DNA from: G020354785 sp964521285
GTDB taxonomy: Bacteria > Bacteroidota > Bacteroidia > Bacteroidales > UBA10428
DNA length: 59,936 bases
Reading direction: 5' to 3'
Assembly (NCBI GenBank): GCA_964521285.1
Contig: CAZFQS010000021.1
Coordinates: 1 to 59,936, forward strand
The notes beneath the pieces were generated by a model that saw only the letters and a list, made by a program, of their open reading frames with translations, was not told the origin of the DNA and did no database searches. Each line of letters starts with the position of its first letter. Position 1 is the first letter of the stretch. The translations under genes and the position numbers were made by a program. Positions 37,398 through 46,379 of this stretch are shown here, in pieces.

Positions 37398-39350
37398 ATG
37401 AAAAGGCTTTTAATTTTATGTTTACTTATTGGTACAGCAATATGTTGCTCGACCTGTAAATCAGAAAAACAAACCAAAAAAGGGGAAAGGAAACTTTTAT
37501 CCGTCCGGGAATATAAAGATGCCGTTTATGCATCATGGATTGGTCAGATTGTAGGTAATACCTATGGTTTATGTTATGAATTTAAATTTGTTGATGAACC
37601 CGGCCCGGATTCTTTCCCTTACGGATACACATGGACACTGGATGAACTTAAAAAATATAACGGTGCTTTTTCGGATGATGATACTGATATAGAATACATG
37701 TATCTCACCCGGATGGAAAAAAATGGAATAGAACCAACCTATTACCAGTTGGCAGAGGCCTGGAAAGCTCATGTTAAAACCAGGGTATGGTGTGCCAACC
37801 GTGCTGCGCTCACACTTATGCATGCCGGTCATTATCCGCCTGTAACAGGATCGAAGGACTACAATCCCCAATGGTGCCAGATAGATCCTCAGCTTATAAA
37901 CGAAATCTGGGCAGTTACATCTCCCGGAATGATAAATTATGCTGTTGACAAATCGGAATTTATGGCCCGGATAACAAGCGACAGTTTTGGAATTGAGCCC
38001 ACATTACATTATGCAGCGATGTATAGTGCCGCCTTTTTTGAAAAGGATATTAATAAGCTTATAGACATAGGGACGGCCTCTTTATCAGGTGGCTCCAGAT
38101 TTGCTGATATAGTTGAGCATGTCAAACAGCTATACAGGGATTATCCCAATAACTGGAAAGCTGCAAGAAAAATTATCGTGGACAATTATTATGTTTCAGC
38201 CGATTATAACAGGCATGTATGGCCGGCTGTTGATGCAAATCTGAACGGGGCACTGGGAATCCTGGCATTACTATACGGGCAGGGAGATTTTCAGAAAACT
38301 CTTGATTATTGCTGTGCCTTAGGTATGGACGCAGATAACCAGGCAGCTACCATGTGTGGTCTATTAGGTATTGTTAACGGACTGGAAGCTATACCCAGAG
38401 ACCTGATGTATCCTCTGGCAGATTCAAATTGGAAAAAACCTTTTAATGATACTTATAAAATGATTTCCAGGGAAGGACTGGAAGATGCTAAACTTACAGA
38501 TATGGCTGAACGTATGGCAGCACAGGGAGAGAAAATCATACTGGCAAAAGGCGGTAAAATAGTTACCAAAAAAGGAAAGAAATACTACAGTATTAATGCT
38601 GATGCGGAATTTATACCGCCATTTGAGCTAAATCCATTGCCCGCTTTATTTGCTGAAATAAATAAATCATTTTCATATCCCGTTTACACAGGTGGAACAC
38701 CGGGTTCAGTAACACTTTCTGCAGAAGGAAATTTGCCTCCCGGAATTGAAATTGTAAATAGAAACATAGCTGGTTCTCCGACCAGAACAGGAGTATATAA
38801 TTTTAAAATTATTGCCAGTGACGGAAAAACAGAAAAAACCATTCCGGTATACTTTAAGGTACATTCCGGGAATCTGGCAGGCAAAGCCTCTGAAATAGTA
38901 TTTAACCAGAATGCAATAGACAAGGACATTGAAGTGATAAGAGACGGCAGCACAGAAAAAACTTATTATAGTATTAAAGAAGGAGAATCGCGGGAACTAG
39001 ACTACTATGGTTATAAGTGGGAAGAGCCAACAGAAATATCAGCTTTGTCTTACAATAACGGCGTCCCTCATGAAAATTGCGGATGGTTTACTTCATTTGA
39101 TATTGAATACCTGGCCGGAAGCAAATGGGCAAAAATTGAAAATATAAATATTTCACCGGAAATGAATCTGGAGAATTCCCAATGGCTTAAACCAAATTTT
39201 ATAGATTATGATATCAGTTTTGCCCCGGTAAAATCGCAAGGCATCAGAATAGTCGGGATGGCTGGTGGCTTGCCAAGAGACGTTGCCAATGCACATTCTG
39301 GATCCCGGTATTACACATCAATAAGCGAATTGAGAGTATATGCTGAATAG
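37398..39350 (+). CDS. exported ADP-ribosylglycohydrolase-fold protein with Ig-like and C-terminal beta domains
   Basis: A 650-residue protein with a Cys-rich signal peptide end (AICCSTCKS), probably a lipoprotein. Residues about 38-355 are an ADP-ribosylglycohydrolase (PF03747) helical domain: VYASWIGQIVGNTYG, the metal-binding GAFSDDDTDIEY (S92-D97) and GMDADNQAATMCGLLG, the second metal motif, in which the usual D-x-D-T is D-x-D-N. Residues about 415-495 are a putative Ig-like domain (GGTPGSVTLSAEGNLPPGIE). The last 150 residues are beta-rich and discoidin-like. ADP-ribose substrates are not expected outside the cytoplasm. With GH3 and enolase-superfamily neighbours, it more likely cleaves or binds another N- or O-glycoside. 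Confidence 0.87.
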   Translation: MKRLLILCLLIGTAICCSTCKSEKQTKKGERKLLSVREYKDAVYASWIGQIVGNTYGLCYEFKFVDEPGPDSFPYGYTWTLDELKKYNGAFSDDDTDIEYMYLTRMEKNGIEPTYYQLAEAWKAHVKTRVWCANRAALTLMHAGHYPPVTGSKDYNPQWCQIDPQLINEIWAVTSPGMINYAVDKSEFMARITSDSFGIEPTLHYAAMYSAAFFEKDINKLIDIGTASLSGGSRFADIVEHVKQLYRDYPNNWKAARKIIVDNYYVSADYNRHVWPAVDANLNGALGILALLYGQGDFQKTLDYCCALGMDADNQAATMCGLLGIVNGLEAIPRDLMYPLADSNWKKPFNDTYKMISREGLEDAKLTDMAERMAAQGEKIILAKGGKIVTKKGKKYYSINADAEFIPPFELNPLPALFAEINKSFSYPVYTGGTPGSVTLSAEGNLPPGIEIVNRNIAGSPTRTGVYNFKIIASDGKTEKTIPVYFKVHSGNLAGKASEIVFNQNAIDKDIEVIRDGSTEKTYYSIKEGESRELDYYGYKWEEPTEISALSYNNGVPHENCGWFTSFDIEYLAGSKWAKIENINISPEMNLENSQWLKPNFIDYDISFAPVKSQGIRIVGMAGGLPRDVANAHSGSRYYTSISELRVYAE

Positions 39351-39463
39351 GCTGTAAAGAATATTTACTGTTATAAAGGACTTTAAAACGCGACTAAACA
39401 ATGAATATAAAAAATAGTCGGAGCAATAGTAAACTCAACGCTAACAATATTTAAATTTAAATT

Positions 39464-39958
39464 ATGAGAGTATTTTTAATCTTTTTACTGAGCTACTTTT
39501 TAATCTGTGGTATAATGAGTGCTCAGAATGCTAATCTCAAAGATTCAGGCATGTATGACATTAGAAAAAATTCCATCTACCTGGAGATTTTAGGCAACGG
39601 TGCAGTATATTCATTTAATTATGATCGAACTCTGCCTTTAAGCAATATGTTGGCAATGTTTTTAAGGGTTGGAGGAAATGAATACCATGGAGCGGATACT
39701 AACGAAGTAAGTATCAATTTAATAGGCGCAACAGGTATTCTTTATGGTGGCCCCAAACACTTCTTTGAAACTGGGATAGGGTATACTCATTTTTGTGGTT
39801 TTCCTGACCGGCTTATTGCATTAACAGGAGGTTACCGTTTCCAGGGCCCTAAGGGCCTGGTCATTCGCGCTACCCCTATGTATATTTATAATACCGAAAA
39901 AGGAGATACTTTCGGAAACAATTTCTGGTTTGGATTATCGTTTGGATATTCCTTTTAA
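39464..39958 (+). CDS. small outer-membrane beta-barrel-like protein
   Basis: A 164-residue protein with a signal peptide (cleavage after IMSAQ) and alternating hydrophobic strands with aromatic ends (NSIYLEILGNGAVYSFNYDR, FFETGIGYTHFCGF, GLVIRATPMYIYN). The last residues FWFGLSFGYSF end in Phe, as in proteins inserted by BamA. Eight strands are plausible. No specific family is recognised; such proteins are abundant in Bacteroidetes. It stands alone, 113 nt after the preceding gene. Confidence 0.65.
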   Translation: MRVFLIFLLSYFLICGIMSAQNANLKDSGMYDIRKNSIYLEILGNGAVYSFNYDRTLPLSNMLAMFLRVGGNEYHGADTNEVSINLIGATGILYGGPKHFFETGIGYTHFCGFPDRLIALTGGYRFQGPKGLVIRATPMYIYNTEKGDTFGNNFWFGLSFGYSF

Positions 39959-40082
39959 CAACCCTAAACTCTGGTTGCATATATATTTGAATAGCTCTAC
40001 ACTTGTTCGGTTTAACTGCTAGTTAACAATTATTATTACAGTAATACAGTAATTTAATTGATATAAAAATCTAAAATAGTCT

Positions 40083-41603
40083 ATGCTAAAAAAAATATCA
40101 AAGGAGTGGTTAATTATAATAGGACTGGCATTGTTTAAACTCTGCATTCATTTAGCCACTAACACAAATTACGAACTGCACAGAGATGCCTTGTTATATT
40201 ATTCCCTGGGGGAGAATCTGGCCTGGGGCTATGCTTCCGTACCTCCGTTTATTGCTTTAATCGCAAAATTTTCAACCTTTATTTTCGGTAATACGGTTTT
40301 TGCTTTAAGATTTTTCCCTGCCCTTATAGGTAGTGTGTCATTAATAATAATTGCAAAAATTGTTAAGGAGTTGAAGGGAGGTATTTTTGCAATAGTCATA
40401 GCAACGCTGGCTTTTATCTTTTCTCCCTCATTTTTGAGATCAAACACATTGTTTCAGCCTGTCTCATTTAACCAGTTCTTTTGGCTTTTTTCCGGTTATC
40501 TGATCGTTAAACTCCTGAATACCCAGAACCCTAAATATTGGATAGGCATTTTTATAGTTTGGGGGATAGGCTTTTTAAACAAGTATTCAATAACCTTCTT
40601 TATAGTATCTTTCCTTATTGCTGTACTATTTACCAGACACAGGAATTTATTAAAATCAAAATATTTCTTTGCCGGCGGTCTGCTGGGAGTAGTTATTATT
40701 TTACCAAACCTTATTTGGCAGTTCAATCATAGTTGGCCGCTAATCCACCATATGTCAGAACTTCAGAAATATCAGCTTGTAAATGTTTCAATTATTGGCT
40801 TTATCATTGATCAGTTTATAATGAATTTACCCGGACTGGTCATCTGGATGACCGGACTGATTACATTTTTGTTTTTTAAATCAGAAAAGAAATTCAGAGT
40901 TCTGGCTTATTTATATTTATTTACCGTACTCCTTATTCTTTTATTCAGGGGTAAACCATATTATACTCTCGGCTTATATCCTGTTTTATTTGCTATGGGG
41001 GGCTATGCTGCAGACAAATACTTTAAACCTTATATGAAGTATGCTATAATCGCTCTGATATTTTTGTTATCATTACCCATGCTTCCATTTAGTTTGCCGG
41101 TTTACAGCCATGAAAAAATTGCAGAATATTCGGCAAAAACAGCTGCGTTTACAAATCGATGGGAAGACGGTAAAATATATAATGTGCCCCAGGATTATGC
41201 TGATATGACGGGATGGAAAGAATTAAGTTCTATTGTAATACAGCATTACAATTCCCTTTCACCAGGCGAAAGGGATAGTTGCCTTATCTATGCAGAAAAT
41301 TACGGACAAGCCGGTGCAATTTACTTTTACGGTAAAAAGCATGGATTGCCGGCACCAATAAGTTTTAATGATAATTTTATTTTTTGGGCACCTGACAGTG
41401 TCGATAATGTTCCTTTAATTTATGTGAATGATGAAGTAGGTGATATAGATTTTTTATTTGATTCGTATAAAAAAATCGGCCAGGTAAATAATATATATTT
41501 CAGAGAAAATGGGTTACAGGTTTATTATTGTACACAACCAACAGACACCTTCAGAATATTTTATGCAAACAAGGTGAGCAGGTTAAAACAGAAATACCGC
41601 TAA
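40083..41603 (+). CDS. glycosyltransferase family 39 (ArnT/PMT-like) membrane protein
   Basis: A 506-residue protein with about ten membrane helices in the first 340 residues and a periplasmic C-terminal domain of about 160 residues. The first periplasmic loop has NYELHRDALLYYSLGENLAW, where GT39/ArnT enzymes keep the catalytic Asp. The following FALRFFPALIGSVSLIIIAK and LRSNTLFQPVSFNQFFWLFS are typical of the family. These enzymes move a sugar from a polyprenyl phosphate to lipid, protein or glycan on the outer face of the membrane. The acceptor is unknown. The gene ends 23 nt before the next one in the same direction. Confidence 0.9.
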   Translation: MLKKISKEWLIIIGLALFKLCIHLATNTNYELHRDALLYYSLGENLAWGYASVPPFIALIAKFSTFIFGNTVFALRFFPALIGSVSLIIIAKIVKELKGGIFAIVIATLAFIFSPSFLRSNTLFQPVSFNQFFWLFSGYLIVKLLNTQNPKYWIGIFIVWGIGFLNKYSITFFIVSFLIAVLFTRHRNLLKSKYFFAGGLLGVVIILPNLIWQFNHSWPLIHHMSELQKYQLVNVSIIGFIIDQFIMNLPGLVIWMTGLITFLFFKSEKKFRVLAYLYLFTVLLILLFRGKPYYTLGLYPVLFAMGGYAADKYFKPYMKYAIIALIFLLSLPMLPFSLPVYSHEKIAEYSAKTAAFTNRWEDGKIYNVPQDYADMTGWKELSSIVIQHYNSLSPGERDSCLIYAENYGQAGAIYFYGKKHGLPAPISFNDNFIFWAPDSVDNVPLIYVNDEVGDIDFLFDSYKKIGQVNNIYFRENGLQVYYCTQPTDTFRIFYANKVSRLKQKYR

Positions 41604-41626
41604 CACTGCTAATAAATGAATTCGGG

Positions 41627-42520
41627 ATGTATTTCACTTTATTTAAAAATATTGCAATTGGATTATTGATATGTATTTTGACCGCCGGAGAATATGTTTT
41701 TAGCCAGAGTTTTGAGTACGACAGCCTTTTTATTAATGAAATTTCCCCGACAAATTTTCAGTTTACGGATGAGCATGGGGATCTTGATGACTGGATAGAA
41801 ATATATAATGCAGGTCCATCTGCGATAAATATTGAAGGCTTATATATTACCGATGATTTAAATAATCCGCTCAGATGGCAAATCGGAATTTCTTATGAAC
41901 TTTCACCCCCAAATTCGGAGAAAAGCACTGTACTGTTAAGAAAATTACTGGAAAATGAAAATTTTAAAAATGAATTTATACAACATACCTATACGTTTAT
42001 TGAAACAATATTTACTCCCGAAAGGGTTAATAGGATAACTGACAGCCTGGTAGACTTAATTAATCCTGTTATTGACATGCAGGTGGCCAAATGGGGTGTA
42101 AATATTCCTGATTTGGGATGGGGTATAACCATGGAAGGCTCCCGTGAAGAATGGGAAGAAAATATTCAGGATTACAAAGATTTTTTTTCTGAAAGACCAT
42201 ATTATATGAAGCAACATATTAATGATTATTTTAAACTGGATGCGACCTTTCTTGAAAGTAATAATCCACAAAAATTTAGTATTTATCCGAATCCGGGCAA
42301 TGGTATTATTAACATCAGAGCCCTTAATGGCTGCCATTATCCCTCAAAAGTTGAAATATTTAATTCATTGGGCCAGAAAGTATTTGAATTGTCATTTGAT
42401 ACACAATCTTATTATAGTGGTAAGCAATTAGACATCTCGAATCTGCCTGACGGCATGTATTTTTTAAATATAAGCAACGATATAGGGAAATATATTGAGA
42501 AACTTATTATAGCAAAATAA
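41627..42520 (+). CDS. internally deleted LTD-CotH protein with T9SS type A sorting domain
   Basis: From ATG 41627: signal peptide (residues 1-27), the first part of a lamin-tail domain (LFINEISPTN, DDWIEIYNAGPSAINIEGLY, to about residue 85), then abruptly the C-terminal end of a CotH kinase-like domain (LLRKLLENENFKNEFIQHTY and SREEWEENIQDYKDFFSERP, about 101-205), then a T9SS type A C-terminal domain (FSIYPNPGNGIINIRA to the end). Full-length CotH proteins of this layout carry a kinase core of several hundred residues between the second and third parts. That core, and the end of the LTD, are missing in frame. It is exported and attached to the surface by T9SS but cannot be a kinase. An upstream in-frame start at 41528 is rejected because it lies inside the previous gene. 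Confidence 0.82.
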   Translation: MYFTLFKNIAIGLLICILTAGEYVFSQSFEYDSLFINEISPTNFQFTDEHGDLDDWIEIYNAGPSAINIEGLYITDDLNNPLRWQIGISYELSPPNSEKSTVLLRKLLENENFKNEFIQHTYTFIETIFTPERVNRITDSLVDLINPVIDMQVAKWGVNIPDLGWGITMEGSREEWEENIQDYKDFFSERPYYMKQHINDYFKLDATFLESNNPQKFSIYPNPGNGIINIRALNGCHYPSKVEIFNSLGQKVFELSFDTQSYYSGKQLDISNLPDGMYFLNISNDIGKYIEKLIIAK

Positions 42521-42592
42521 TTCTCACTATTTAACGTTTTTATTATAAATACAGATATTTTCAAATTATCGTTAAATTTTAAAAGTAAAATA

Positions 42593-43198
42593 ATGAACCC
42601 AAAAAACTTAATTTTAATCCTATCCATTTTTTCATCAGTCATAATCACAAATTGTGAATCTGACACAAAAAATGATGATTTAAACCCGATTGCAAATGAT
42701 AATTTAAACCCGATTGTAAAGGATAGCATTTATTATAAAGACTTAAACATCGAGATTTATAATGTTAATTTTGAATCACTTGATATAGATAATGATCAAG
42801 CTCCGGATTTTAATTTTGAAATTATTAATTTAAATGTTTATAATTCAAATCCTTTACCAGAAAGCTTTGATACATTAGCTGCAAGAGTTGATCCAATTTT
42901 AAATGAAATTTTAGATAATTCAACTTTTAGTTATCCGACAGCTCTTAATTTTAATGATTCTATTTCATCCAAAGGATTCTGGTCAAATAAAACAGGTGTT
43001 TTAGGCACTTTTCAAAATGCAGGACAATTTCAAGGGCAAGGAGAAAAGTATCTTGGATTCAGAAAGTATATTGATGAAAAATATTACTATGGATGGATAA
43101 AGATTGATTGTAATCAGCATAATGATACTTTAAAAGTATCAGAGTACGGATACAATCTCATGCCTAATAAAGGTATTCGGGCAGGACAATTAGAATAA
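42593..43198 (+). CDS. lipoprotein of unknown function
   Basis: A 201-residue protein with lipobox IITNC (Cys at residue 21). Directly behind it lies an acidic linker with an 8-residue tandem repeat (DLNPIAND, NLNPIVKD). The C-terminal part contains GEKYLGFRKYIDEKYYYGWI, a pattern seen in several uncharacterised surface proteins of Bacteroidetes where it ends a beta-sandwich. No enzyme motif. Promoter signals are not evident. Codon usage is even more AT-rich than in the neighbours. Confidence 0.7.
   Translation: MNPKNLILILSIFSSVIITNCESDTKNDDLNPIANDNLNPIVKDSIYYKDLNIEIYNVNFESLDIDNDQAPDFNFEIINLNVYNSNPLPESFDTLAARVDPILNEILDNSTFSYPTALNFNDSISSKGFWSNKTGVLGTFQNAGQFQGQGEKYLGFRKYIDEKYYYGWIKIDCNQHNDTLKVSEYGYNLMPNKGIRAGQLE
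42677..42724 (+). repeat. 24-bp tandem duplication inside a lipoprotein linker
   Basis: Two adjacent 24-bp units, each containing TTTAAACCCGATTG, differ at only a few bases. They encode the DLNPIAND/NLNPIVKD repeat just after the lipidated Cys. The unit length is a multiple of three, so slippage would change linker length without breaking the frame. Confidence 0.8.
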
Positions 43199-43472
43199 TA
43201 TGCCTCCTAACATTGGGTTAAAAAACATTGCATATAAAATAAATCCACAAAACGGGTTAGGTTTTTACAGGCAGCAAGCTGTCCGCACCTGAAAGTTGAA
43301 GGTAAGTCTAATAATGCTTCAAAAAACATGCTGACCCATGTTGTTTCAATCTGACAATAAAATGAATTGAAGCAACCAATTCTATTTAAATTTCATCTTT
43401 AAGCAAAACAGTCATAATAATCAGATTATAAAAACTATTTCCTTTTTATATAAATTATTTAATCTAATTAAA

Positions 43473-44450
43473 ATGAACCCCAGGTTTTATTCCTTAAGCA
43501 ACCTGATTTACTTATTCAGCATATTAACAGTATTGTCTTTATCAAATTGTGAAGATTCATCTGACAATAGGCCCAGCGAAATCAATTTAGACAGCCTTAC
43601 TATTAATAATTATCCAAAAGTTGATGGTTCTACATCAGCTCATCCTCTTCAAGTGCTGATTGCATGCAAAATACTGGGTGTTGAATATTCCTGGATGCCA
43701 GGCTGGTTTGATGAGACTTACCGGATATGGCCATCATTTGATGAAAAACCTGATATTGCACAATTTATTCTGGATAGCATTATTCATAATGGCACTCATT
43801 CATCATATACTAATCTTATTAATGGAAAGGCTGATATTATAATCGTTGCACGGGAAGCTTCAAATGATGAAATTAATTTAGCAGATAGTGCGGGTGTAAA
43901 ATTAACTACAACACCAATAGCACTTGATGCTTTTGTTTTTATTGTAAATATTAAAAATCCCGTTCATTCCTTAGCAGTAAAAGAGATACAAGATATTTAC
44001 ACAGGTAATATAACTTTTTGGAATGAGGTAGGTGGAACAAATACAGAAATTAATCCTTATCAAAGAAATCCAAATTCTGGCAGCCAGGAACTTATGTTAT
44101 CGCTGGTTATGAAAGATTTAGAAATGATGGATTTCCCAGAAATGATATTGATAGGGATGATGGGACCAATAAATCGAATTACAGAGGACAAGGATGGATT
44201 AGGCTATACTGTTTACTTTTTTGAACAATTTATGGCCCCAAACGACAGTTTAAAATTACTTGCCGTCAATGGGGTTGTTCCGGAATACAATACACTAAAG
44301 AAAAGAGAATATATCTATACTACAGATGTTTATGTCGTAATCCGTGAGGATCTGGACGGGTCATCAACTGCTTACCAATTATATCTATGGCTCCTGACAG
44401 ATAAAGGACAAAGTGTCATTGAAGAGAGCGGCTATATACCTTATCGTTAG
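43473..44450 (+). CDS. PstS-like phosphate-binding lipoprotein
   Basis: The protein is 325 residues with lipobox LSNC. The start of the mature domain, YPKVDGSTSAHPLQVLIACK, holds the Ser/Thr-rich anion loop of PstS-type proteins. INGKADIIIVAREASNDEI and LDAFVFIVNIKNPVHSLAVK, then IQDIYTGNITFWNEVGG and PNSGSQELM, are the successive signatures of phosphate ABC transporter binding proteins. The pstCAB genes are not next to it, so it may serve a transporter elsewhere or act as an orphan sensor. A 274-nt upstream gap shows no recognisable element. Confidence 0.85.
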   Translation: MNPRFYSLSNLIYLFSILTVLSLSNCEDSSDNRPSEINLDSLTINNYPKVDGSTSAHPLQVLIACKILGVEYSWMPGWFDETYRIWPSFDEKPDIAQFILDSIIHNGTHSSYTNLINGKADIIIVAREASNDEINLADSAGVKLTTTPIALDAFVFIVNIKNPVHSLAVKEIQDIYTGNITFWNEVGGTNTEINPYQRNPNSGSQELMLSLVMKDLEMMDFPEMILIGMMGPINRITEDKDGLGYTVYFFEQFMAPNDSLKLLAVNGVVPEYNTLKKREYIYTTDVYVVIREDLDGSSTAYQLYLWLLTDKGQSVIEESGYIPYR

Positions 44451-44546
44451 TTGAGCGAATTAAGCCTTGGAATTAATCAAACCCGGAGTCTATAATTTTA
44501 TCCTGGGAATAATTATATTTCAAATGAAGTATAACAATATAGTGGA

Positions 44547-45179
44547 CTACTCAGTGCCTGCCCTTATGGCTTTGATCAGTAATTGAGTGAGTTCCTTTGT
44601 GCCATCCGGGATTCCGTATCTTCTTTCTTTCCAGGGACAGGTACCTGATGTAATAATATTGCCATCCTGTATGACTCCCTCTCCGCTGTAAATAGCCCCT
44701 TTAAATTCAGGGTACTCATTCACATCGGGATCAATAGTAAAAGCATATTTCTTATCAACAAGAATACCCGCTTTGGCAAAGTCCGCTACAGATAGGGTCT
44801 GAGCCGCCATGGGCTTTCCTTCTACAGATATTATTTTTATAAAGTCTACTACTTCCTGGTTAGGATCGTATATCTTTTCCCATGGAGGTGCCATACACGG
44901 AAAAATGTAACCTGAATAATCATCAGGATTGACATCGTTGAGTTTTAAGTCAGGTTCTATAACTAGAGAATCTACTGAAACAGGGTCAGCAGATAACGTA
45001 GTTATTACTACCTCGAAACCTGATTGTTCAAGAATTTCTTTCATGACAACGACTTCCCTGGTAAGCATAAGCTCCAGATCGCGCGATCCGTCTGTTATGA
45101 AAAGAAGGACTTTAGGATTGTCTTTTCCGCAGAAAATAAAAAAGACGGATGATAGTAAAAGAATAAATAATTTTTTCAT
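44547..45179 (-). CDS. DJ-1/PfpI-fold lipoprotein without the nucleophile cysteine
   Basis: I place the start at the ATG 45179 (MKKLFILLLSSVFFIFCGKD), which gives a lipoprotein signal with lipobox FFIFC, rather than nine codons upstream. The body is a class I glutamine amidotransferase-like DJ-1/PfpI fold: PKVLLFITDGSRDLELMLTR, an Asp/Glu near the start, then GYIFPCMAPPWEKIYDPNQE. At the nucleophile elbow, where the family has A-x-C-x-G, it reads KPMAAQTLSVADFAKAGIL with no Cys. Canonical protease, glyoxalase or deglycase chemistry is therefore not expected. It is exported, which is also unusual. The role is unknown. Confidence 0.8.
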   Translation of the reverse strand: MKKLFILLLSSVFFIFCGKDNPKVLLFITDGSRDLELMLTREVVVMKEILEQSGFEVVITTLSADPVSVDSLVIEPDLKLNDVNPDDYSGYIFPCMAPPWEKIYDPNQEVVDFIKIISVEGKPMAAQTLSVADFAKAGILVDKKYAFTIDPDVNEYPEFKGAIYSGEGVIQDGNIITSGTCPWKERRYGIPDGTKELTQLLIKAIRAGTE

Positions 45180-45263
45180 AGCTTTCCTTTTAAGGTTAAA
45201 ATCCAATGGTTATGATAAATAAAAAAACTTAACTAAATTAGTATAAATTAAAACTTATAAGCT

Positions 45264-46265
45264 ATGTTGAGAAATAATTTAATATACCTGATTTTACTGT
45301 CCCTGGTATTCATTGGGTGCAGTAAATATGGTTATGTCCATTTAAATTATCCCCAGGAACCATTAGTCTATCTGCCGGATGATGTCAAATCAATAGCTGT
45401 TGTGAACAGATCGCTAACCAGGGAAGAAGATAAAAATCGTAAGGTTCTCGAGTCAATCATAACAAGTGAAGTGGGCGGTTCCGATCGCCTGGCATCTGAT
45501 GAATGTATTAAAGGTGTATATGATGGCATACAGGGCCTGCACGGAGTTAATATGGTAATCCCCAGGAAAGTCAGAATGTACGGCACAGGTACACGTGAAA
45601 CACCGGATATACTGGCCTGGAAATTGGTTGCAAAAATATGTGATTCAACAGATGCCGATGCATTACTGGTTCTTGAAACATTTGATTCCAATACGGATTT
45701 ATTATTAACGACAGCTACAGATCAGGTTACATCAATTCTTTCCGGCACTCCCCAAAAACCTGCTTTACCAAACGATATCAGAATGAATGTTTTGTGCTAC
45801 TGGAGATTGTATGATCCGGATTCCAAAAGCATTATTGATCAATATCAGCATACATTTTATATGATGTTCCATACTGAGGGCAGTATTCCTCCTCCTGATG
45901 CTCTGCCACAGACTGCCTATGCGGCAGGACAGGAATACATACGGCGTTTTTTGCCAAGTTATTATACTGTTAAAAGAGATATGTATAAGAAAGCCAAGGG
46001 CCCGGCCAAACATGAATTCAGAACAGGATTCAGACGCACTGAAGTAGCCAATTGGGACGGAGCAATAGATATATGGAGCAAAATGATTGAACGTGTGAAA
46101 TATAAAACTGCAGGAAGGGCTTGCCTGAATATAGCCGTAGCCTATGAAGTACTTGGGAATACTGACCTGGCTCTGGAATGGGCTAAAAAGTCCTATGAAG
46201 ATTATAATGATAGACTTGGAAGAGAATACGCGAAAATATTACTAAGGAGAAAAAGCCTGGAATAG
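45264..46265 (+). CDS. DUF6340-like lipoprotein with C-terminal TPR-type helices
   Basis: A 333-residue protein with lipobox VFIGC. The mature region opens YPQEPLVYLPDDVKSIAVVN, followed by RSLTREEDKNRKVLESIITS, a beginning I recognise from the Bacteroidetes DUF6340 family. A curli/TolB-like alpha-beta core (DADALLVLETFDSNTDLLL) follows, with a C-terminal helical pair (WDGAIDIWSKMIERVKYKTA and LNIAVAYEVLGNTDLALEWA) that looks like TPR. It is an outer-membrane or periplasmic lipoprotein of unknown function. It is divergent from the DJ-1-fold gene. Confidence 0.75.
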   Translation: MLRNNLIYLILLSLVFIGCSKYGYVHLNYPQEPLVYLPDDVKSIAVVNRSLTREEDKNRKVLESIITSEVGGSDRLASDECIKGVYDGIQGLHGVNMVIPRKVRMYGTGTRETPDILAWKLVAKICDSTDADALLVLETFDSNTDLLLTTATDQVTSILSGTPQKPALPNDIRMNVLCYWRLYDPDSKSIIDQYQHTFYMMFHTEGSIPPPDALPQTAYAAGQEYIRRFLPSYYTVKRDMYKKAKGPAKHEFRTGFRRTEVANWDGAIDIWSKMIERVKYKTAGRACLNIAVAYEVLGNTDLALEWAKKSYEDYNDRLGREYAKILLRRKSLE

Positions 46266-46379
46266 AAAAATTTGCCTGTCAAATACAAGAGATTATAAAA
46301 ATAAGTGCAGAACCAGGAATAAAAGTCTCCAGCATTCATATTGTTCGATAACATCTCCGACCTGCATTATAATGTTCTG

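Noticed and set aside
41528..41626. Upstream start of the mini-CotH gene, giving 33 more residues
   Set aside because: It lies inside the GT39 gene, and a proper signal peptide begins at the ATG 41627.
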